Positions 16,201 to 18,578 of a DNA stretch of 18,578 nt are shown one piece after another. The notes below the pieces were generated by a model. That model saw only the letters and a program-made list of their open reading frames with translations, had not been told where the DNA came from and made no database searches. Position 1 is the first letter of the stretch; the number at the start of each line of letters is the position of its first letter. A program made the translations under genes and the position numbers. Source of the stretch: Oscillospiraceae bacterium (GTDB lineage Bacteria > Bacillota > Clostridia > Oscillospirales > CAG-272); assembly GCA_015065395.1 (NCBI GenBank), contig SVQJ01000011.1, forward strand, positions 1-18,578. Reading direction: 5' to 3'.

Positions 16201-16379
16201 GAAAGATCGAAAGGCTCTGCTTCTTCGGCGTAAATGCTTGTCTCTTTGTTGCTGTCGGGCGGTGATTTTGAAAAGGGGTTTGGCTCATGCTTGTGAGCAA
16301 AAACATTCAGTGGGAAGGATAACACTGCCATGATAATGGCTAATGTTATTGAAATTCCGGACAAGGTTTTTTTCTTCAT
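10242..16379 (-). CDS. Secreted Rhs/YD-repeat polymorphic toxin, full length
   Basis: A 2045-residue protein from ATG 16379 (AGGAG about 11 nt upstream). The frame stays open upstream, but only this Met heads a signal peptide (MKKKTLSGISITLAIIMAVL..NVFA, cleavage near 28). Domains: a DNRLRE-like beta domain at about 335-500 (TWDTQPEYSSTILDYKE, SWDITDVANAWYENEECHG); a region entering Rhs-type sheet from about 540; two carbohydrate-binding-like modules at about 900-1225 (GFENSYNNWTRSS); YD repeats at about 1228-1880 (YDENGNMTSV, YDDNDNLTAVYDKNG); the Rhs core at about 1882-1947 (RYYDPSVGRFLNADDTDYLG, GYNLYAYCENDPVDN). The last 97 residues are a variable tip starting FFSTKFYWWGFKLFLSK, ending KFIWPFILVKVSKR. 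Family knowledge: the Rhs shell encloses the C-terminal toxin and releases it after autoproteolysis. This tip has no visible enzyme motif and a membrane immunity partner, so membrane attack is my inference. Confidence 0.92.
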   Translation of the reverse strand: MKKKTLSGISITLAIIMAVLSFPLNVFAHKHEPNPFSKSPPDSNKETSIYAEEAEPFDLSNIKIEREDTAKRSEREKHFMLSDGSYLAVQYMEPVHFLSDDGKWEDINNTLSFEAKNGIEDFSGYSNTSGNFVLKFANSLENDMLFRISDTKEKNTISFEIVEKTRSASRCQATLSNTEESHTNSSGSILERNRQILALDNLSSQIDYNNIFDGINFQYIVTPTGVKENIIISEQQIDYSFSFIINTGELIAIQNADGSISIKTPAGESKYLIPTPYMYDSENVFSSQVDYTLTTVEEGKYQLTITADQSWINAKDRAFPVTIDPMVTTITDSFGEIDAVHVQSGANSSVNYAGSSAKYVGVSSSDTISRTYVDCTVLPYLKPYDKVISAELYCYRMIAQNATDSLIGEVHTVTGAWETATITWDTQPEYSSTILDYKEVANGADAGYISWDITDVANAWYENEECHGVVITSSDENAAGELVILQGPTGSGYEPYVLVNYRCQKGLEDKYSYTTLEDGENGRAYINNYTGTLTYVYDLYDSELNIMPIDLDLIYDSGIAERMFSGSGSELINTCHYPGMLLGDGWKLSAQESIVQTKVLEIGLYEEEYDYAYIYSDRDGTEHYLRLDDSTTETEQYVDEDDLGLTLVYNETQNRYTLTSEDGITKTFKILEERTAGSETSLNGYLISESDKHGNIITYTYDSDVPTRLIAITDPSGFTVDLEYESSGYLQKITAGSRIFTMGFTHDYGINVSGISSVTDSFGVTTTFTYANGITKIATASGSELNFSYEPSGEGSNLLYCYRVTAATYKSGAAATANTIDFTYSLAHSTTAHYYGTDCINCEDSPSIDDIYITYTFDKWGNNTLVYAENYNRDTILGSSTYGYTGTQTTDMSSPSFNITSYTDTGIIGNNILAKGNAENGAYLKYPSGNASSIITSEEKYSGNNSWRCTVTGTEGFNGVYGRSVLEIGEYTFSVYVKYTNGTNGKLRAYAGPTGGNDVYGASRPISYTVSDVNNGWQRISFDFYQPSVTSTSFYVGIEDGSGIFYADCIQLEKKTYATPTMYNLLINSGFENSYNNWTRSSPDIMVGFPALFGTYSLKLNGTMTGNVFAEQALPIGGLPNNSFILSGWAKADSVPVEKDNEEGRTFELYAKVNYTYTDSEGTVLADKKTTSIPFAWETREWQYVSGVIELPKNTDEITIVSIDSITVGASYNNNCNSAVFDNIAVVQDSAFRFTYDENGNMTSVSRDSNSSYTYTYDDNDNLTAVYDKNGALVESYTYNSDGQLTEVIDKDGNSLESYFYDTTGNLSRHTTQHGTNYYSYTSWGEQSGSASTMTVGGVQKSIAQTSVYDEISRLVTSETDSLGNTTSYDYNADRWLTLVQDANLNQTRYAYGNGKLSYEYADTDRDGALDENEANVQYSYDAFGRLSKIATATTAYVFTYNGANLLESVSVEGENTPLITYLYNDTYTLNTGVFYANALTVEYIYDTLCNVVAVKRNGVTAVEYEYNSDMQLIYEKDCMNNTEIRYHYTDGGELCLTEKNQNGVEILEYMRTGSDNSLETVTLIDGYELDYSSIYDEITEKGSYTLPDDAQIVTDTDPFGRTDKVYIKDSEGNTILTISYTYVEKTVAGVLKTSERIASVTYTGHCSYSYTYDAVGNITSVSDGTYTTTYEYDTLYQLTRENNEKEGKTWVYTYDTSGNILSKSEYTYTVGALGSAVDTVIYNYADENWGDRLTGYDGTAISYDASGNPLNWRGGMAFSWSARQLDGITKSDGTAVTFTYDRNGLRTKKTVGDDSFCYLWQNGLLTAEICNGTLAKYYFYDENGSPIAWSCDGNSYYYVKNMQGDILGFTDSEGNVIAAYEYDAWGNMLSCTGNAALAEANSLRYRGYAYDTETGFYYLQSRYYDPSVGRFLNADDTDYLGASGSILGYNLYAYCENDPVDNMDFDGFFSTKFYWWGFKLFLSKSEASNISSTLGKASNASSFVSMFVKRYVHLPNAKPIGRAIWLFAKTAKSVSKFIDKANTGKKGVEMKFIWPFILVKVSKR
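10551..10616 (-). repeat. Rhs core-end homology shared with displaced tips
   Basis: This stretch, coding GASGSILGYNLYAYCENDPVD in the expressed gene, recurs at 9262-9320 (one deletion and one or two substitutions), 6976-7029, 8224-8247 (shorter) and in diverged form at 4533-4566. It is the segment through which C-terminal tips could be exchanged. Confidence 0.85.
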
Positions 16380-16446
16380 TTGTTTTTTCTCCTTTTTGTG
16401 TTTTTTTGTTAACTGTTGCATCTTCATGCGACAAGTTATTAATATA

Positions 16447-16475
16447 ATTCTATTGCTAAAAGGATACAGTGTCAA
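16447..16475 (-). promoter_or_regulatory. Promoter of the Rhs gene
   Basis: TTGACA 16470-16475, 17-bp spacer, TAGAAT 16447-16452 (one mismatch to consensus). The leader to ATG 16379 is about 60 nt. Confidence 0.8.
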
Positions 16476-16482
16476 TATATTG

Positions 16483-16530
16483 GACAAAACTTCTGTTTTT
16501 GAGACAAAACTTTCCATAAAGTGACAAATT
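16483..16530 (-). promoter_or_regulatory. Three TTTGTC direct repeats at 20-bp period upstream of the Rhs promoter
   Basis: On the minus strand AATTTGTCAC, GTTTTGTCTC and GTTTTGTCCA lie at exact 20-bp intervals (plus-strand GACAAA beginning at 16483, 16503 and 16523). The nearest ends 7 bp before the -35. Same-face direct repeats in this position suit an activator. LytTR-type regulators use paired repeats at about 21 bp, so they are one candidate. Confidence 0.6.
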
Positions 16531-16575
16531 GCGCGGTATAAACAAGATGCGGAGGGCGAATGAAGAACAAGTGTG

Positions 16576-16604
16576 TTGACAACGCTGCCACTCGAGGGTA
16601 TAAT
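16576..16604 (+). promoter_or_regulatory. Promoter of the PHP-domain gene
   Basis: TTGACA 16576-16581, 17-bp spacer, TATAAT 16599-16604, divergent from the Rhs promoter with about 100 bp between the -35 boxes. Confidence 0.85.
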
Positions 16605-16636
16605 CAAAATGTACATTATATATAAGGGGCGAGACC

Positions 16637-17356
16637 ATGTCATACAAATACAAAACCGAGCTTCATTGCCACACAAAGCACGTCAGCCGTTGCGCAGATC
16701 ATGATGCAGAGGGCATCGTTGAGGCGTATCTCAAGGCGGGGTATTCAAGTATCGTTATCACTGATCATCTTTCCGCTCACACTTTAGAGCATTTGAAGGA
16801 GAGACCTCTCTCTGAGCAGATGGAGTTTTTTGTCAGCGGCTATCGCAAGGTAAAGGAGGCGGCGCGGGGGCGGCTCAATGTGCTTATGGGTGCTGAGGTG
16901 AATTTTGCCGGTACCATGGGCACGGACTATCTCATGCTTGGTCTTGAGGAGGAGTTTTACCACCGCTGTCCCGATGTGTATTTGCAGACAAAATATTGGA
17001 CGGCAAGCCTTGTGCGAAACAACGGCGGACTGTTCTTCCAGGCGCATCCCTTCAGGTGCAACTGCGCCGTTACCGAGGATTGGGTGCTGGACGGTATAGA
17101 GGTCTTTAACGGTCACCCCACTCAGAACAATCACAACCGTATTGCGAGAGAGTGGGCTAAGGAATATCCTAAGTTTATCTGTATATCGGGAAGTGACCAC
17201 CACGACGCCTTTATGGAGCCCACGGCTGGTATTCTTACAGAGGAGCCTGTGGTTAGCGAGAAGCAGCTTATTGAGGTTTTGAAGAGCGGAAGATTCGAGC
17301 TTATATGTGACCGAGAGGCGAGAGAAAGGTCAAGAATCGCCAATCCGTACAAATAA
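16637..17356 (+). CDS. PHP-domain metal-dependent phosphoesterase
   Basis: A 239-residue protein from ATG 16637, preceded by AAGGGGCGAG. It carries the PHP metal-site motifs in order: HCH at residues 10-12, TDH at 42-44, GAE at 85-87, AHP at 136-138 and SDHH at 186-189. Length fits a stand-alone PHP phosphoesterase rather than the DNA polymerase domain. The fold binds two or three metal ions and hydrolyses phosphate esters in the cytoplasm. Members range from histidinol phosphatase to nucleotide or oligonucleotide phosphatases, and the substrate cannot be told here. HisK-type histidinol phosphatase is possible but no his genes are nearby. It has its own promoter, divergent from the Rhs operon, and the following rplM has another, so it seems monocistronic. 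No functional link with the Rhs locus is evident. Confidence 0.85.
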   Translation: MSYKYKTELHCHTKHVSRCADHDAEGIVEAYLKAGYSSIVITDHLSAHTLEHLKERPLSEQMEFFVSGYRKVKEAARGRLNVLMGAEVNFAGTMGTDYLMLGLEEEFYHRCPDVYLQTKYWTASLVRNNGGLFFQAHPFRCNCAVTEDWVLDGIEVFNGHPTQNNHNRIAREWAKEYPKFICISGSDHHDAFMEPTAGILTEEPVVSEKQLIEVLKSGRFELICDREARERSRIANPYK

Positions 17357-17475
17357 TCGGCAAATTTTTTTATTTCCGACGATTGAGAAAACGAGAGATT
17401 TTGAGAGAAAAACAGAGCAAAAAAGAGCATTCAAATAGGTAAATTAATTTTTTGCAAATATTTTCGAAAAAGGTA

Positions 17476-17504
17476 TTGACAAAGGTGGCCTCCTCTGCTA
17501 TAAT
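17476..17504 (+). promoter_or_regulatory. Promoter of rplM-rpsI
   Basis: TTGACA 17476-17481, 17-bp spacer, TATAAT 17499-17504, with an A/T-rich UP-like stretch upstream (17430-17475). The leader is about 40 nt; no clear L13 autoregulatory structure was recognised in it. Confidence 0.85.
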
Positions 17505-17551
17505 TCTCCTTGCTGAAAAAAACACAATTAGCTAAATCGGAGGATAATCTT

Positions 17552-17980
17552 ATGTCAACCTATATGGCAAAGAAAGAAACCGTTGAGCGCAAGTGGTATA
17601 TTATCGATGCGGCCGGCAAGCCCCTCGGTAGAACCGCAGCTGCAGCGGCTACTATACTTCGCGGCAAGCATCGTCCTGAGTACACTCCTCACGTTGACTG
17701 CGGCGAATTCGTAATTATCGTAAACGCATCTCAGGCTGTTCTTACAGGTAAGAAGCTTGAGCAGAAGTTCTATCGCCGTCATTCCGGCTACATCGGCGGT
17801 CTTAAGGAAGTTTCCTATAAGCACCTTATGGCAACCAAGCCTGAGTTTGCAATGGAGCACGCAGTTAAGGGCATGCTTCCTCACAACTCCATCGGTGATA
17901 AGGCGATCACCCGCCTCAAGGTATATGCAGGCGCGAACCACAAGCAGCAGGCTCAGAATCCTGTAGCTTACGAGATCTGA
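17552..17980 (+). CDS. rplM: 50S ribosomal protein L13
   Basis: A 142-residue protein, the usual bacterial L13 length, from ATG 17552 with CGGAGG 8-13 nt upstream; an upstream ATG-less extension of the frame is not needed. Family motifs include WYIIDAAGKPLGRTAA near the N-terminus, LRGKHRPEYTPHVDCGEFV in the middle and AVKGMLPHN near residue 110, with a basic C-terminal part (RLKVYAGANHKQQAQNP). L13 binds 23S rRNA early in large-subunit assembly. It is followed 18 bases later by rpsI, the conserved bacterial operon order, and shares its promoter. Confidence 0.97.
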   Translation: MSTYMAKKETVERKWYIIDAAGKPLGRTAAAAATILRGKHRPEYTPHVDCGEFVIIVNASQAVLTGKKLEQKFYRRHSGYIGGLKEVSYKHLMATKPEFAMEHAVKGMLPHNSIGDKAITRLKVYAGANHKQQAQNPVAYEI

Positions 17981-17998
17981 GAAAGGGGATAACAGAAA

Positions 17999-18400
17999 AT
18001 GTATACAAGTGCAAAGCCTTATTTCTACGGCACAGGCAGAAGAAAGAGTTCTGTTGCCCGCGTTCGTCTCTATCCCGGCACCGGTGTTGTAACCATCAAC
18101 GGCAGAGACATTGACGATTACTTCGGTCTCGAGACCATGAAGCTCATCATCAACCAGCCCTTTGAAGTAACAGGCACAATGGGCAAGTTTGATATCGTAG
18201 CAAGCGTAAAGGGCGGCGGCTTCTCCGGCCAGGCAGGTGCTATCCGTCACGGCGCATCCCGTGCGCTTCTCCTTGCAGACGAAACCTTCCGCGCTTCCCT
18301 CAAGAAGGCAGGCCTCCTTACCAGAGACCCCAGAATGAAGGAAAGAAAGAAGTACGGTCTCAAGGCAGCTCGTCGTGCGAGCCAGTTCTCCAAGAGATAA
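17999..18400 (+). CDS. rpsI: 30S ribosomal protein S9
   Basis: A 133-residue protein from ATG 17999 with AAAGGGG upstream. It has the S9 N-terminal motif [14 protein letters not shown], the central [16 protein letters not shown] region and the very basic C-terminal tail [20 protein letters not shown]. The final SKR is the conserved end that reaches the P-site tRNA in the decoding centre. Length and gene order after rplM are standard. The gene is complete and is followed by a hairpin at 18425-18455. Confidence 0.97.
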   Translation: MYTSAKPYFYGTGRRKSSVARVRLYPGTGVVTINGRDIDDYFGLETMKLIINQPFEVTGTMGKFDIVASVKGGGFSGQAGAIRHGASRALLLADETFRASLKKAGLLTRDPRMKERKKYGLKAARRASQFSKR

Positions 18401-18424
18401 TTCTCTATCTTTCAAGAACATGAA

Positions 18425-18455
18425 AAACCCAGAAACCGCAACGGTTTCTGGGTTT
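18425..18455 (+). terminator. Terminator hairpin of rplM-rpsI, U tract cut short
   Basis: Perfect 14-bp stem (18425-18438 with 18442-18455, AAACCCAGAAACCG) and a 3-nt loop. Only TTT follows before CAGGCTGTCG, as if the U tract had been interrupted by the element that begins there. Confidence 0.75.
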
Positions 18456-18465
18456 CAGGCTGTCG

Positions 18466-18492
18466 AAAAAGTCCAGTAAAACTGGGCTTTTT
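18466..18492 (+). terminator. Hairpin with U tail at the IS left end
   Basis: AAAAAGTCCAG pairs with CTGGGCTTTTT, followed by CTTT. Insertion sequences often carry such a structure to shield the transposase from outside transcription. Confidence 0.6.
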
Positions 18493-18539
18493 CTTTATGT
18501 TTGGAAAGAAAAGTGGTATAATGGAAGGGGTGATAAAAA

Positions 18540-18578
18540 ATGTTAAAAAAGAATCAGGAAAATATGCGAGGACAAGTC
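18540..18578 (+). CDS. Start of a probable IS1182-family transposase (partial)
   Basis: Thirteen codons are visible from ATG 18540: MLKKNQENMRGQV. The Shine-Dalgarno is AAGGGGTG at 18525-18532. The pattern M-L-x-K-N-x-E-N-x-R resembles the N-terminus of IS1182-family DDE transposases of Firmicutes. The match rests on these few residues and the flanking terminal-repeat-like sequence, so it is tentative. Confidence 0.5.
   Translation, partial: MLKKNQENMRGQV

Larger units (their letters stand above)
18458..18578 (+). mobile_element. Left end of a probable IS1182-family element
   Basis: The sequence from about 18458 (GGCTGTCGAAAAAGTC) looks like a terminal repeat of IS1182-type elements, recalled rather than searched. 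It is followed by a hairpin (18466-18476 with 18482-18492) with a TTTTTCTTT tail that would block incoming transcription. A -10 box TATAAT (18517-18522) and a transposase-like start follow. Only the left end is in the window. Confidence 0.5.

Noticed and set aside
17357..17400. Possible terminator after the PHP gene
   Set aside because: Only a weak, imperfect stem (CGGCAAAT/ATTTCCG) is present, so I did not call it.
17555..18421. 288-codon minus-strand open frame over rplM-rpsI
   Set aside because: Antisense shadow of two highly conserved ribosomal genes.

Overview
The window looks like a chromosomal segment of an anaerobic Firmicute of class Clostridia, probably a gut Oscillospiraceae/Ruminococcaceae-type bacterium. 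The reasons are near-consensus sigma-A promoters (TTGACA-17-TATAAT), a T-box leader, a type I dockerin protein, Firmicute-type rplM-rpsI, and a single-membrane style Rhs protein with a Sec signal peptide. The species cannot be named from this sequence.

Layout. (1) 1-1872, minus: a T-box leader with its own promoter and terminator, followed by a 3'-truncated XRE-cupin-acyl-CoA synthetase fusion. (2) 1926-3867, minus: a secreted dockerin protein split by one frameshift, with a promoter and a long, hairpin-rich leader. (3) 4007-9457, minus: an array of displaced Rhs C-terminal toxin tips and immunity genes. (4) 9497-16475, minus: the expressed locus, with a 2045-residue secreted Rhs/YD-repeat protein, its ATGA-coupled immunity gene and a further small membrane gene. 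(5) 16576-17356, plus: a PHP-domain phosphoesterase transcribed divergently. (6) 17476-18400, plus: rplM-rpsI. (7) 18458-18578: the start of a probable IS1182-family element, inserted in or next to the rpsI terminator.

The most interesting part is the array. Four copies of a roughly 137-bp repeat (ends near 4703, 6170, 7167 and 9458) each carry a GC-rich hairpin merging into a perfect -35/17/-10 promoter that points into the next cassette. In two copies the repeat abuts the displaced Rhs core homology at the same nucleotide (codon GGC of GASGSILGYNLYAYCEN). The displaced toxin tips have no ATG start, and several are frameshifted or deleted. Most immunity genes remain open, and one is an almost exact duplicate of the immunity gene of the expressed locus. 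I infer a layout in which retired toxins are silent but immunity to them may still be transcribed, because a promoter comes with each displaced cassette. All the toxins seen here are short and hydrophobic or amphipathic, and all immunity proteins are membrane proteins, which suggests membrane-targeting toxins.

The Rhs promoter has three TTTGTC direct repeats at an exact 20-bp period upstream of -35, a spacing typical of activator sites such as those of LytTR regulators.
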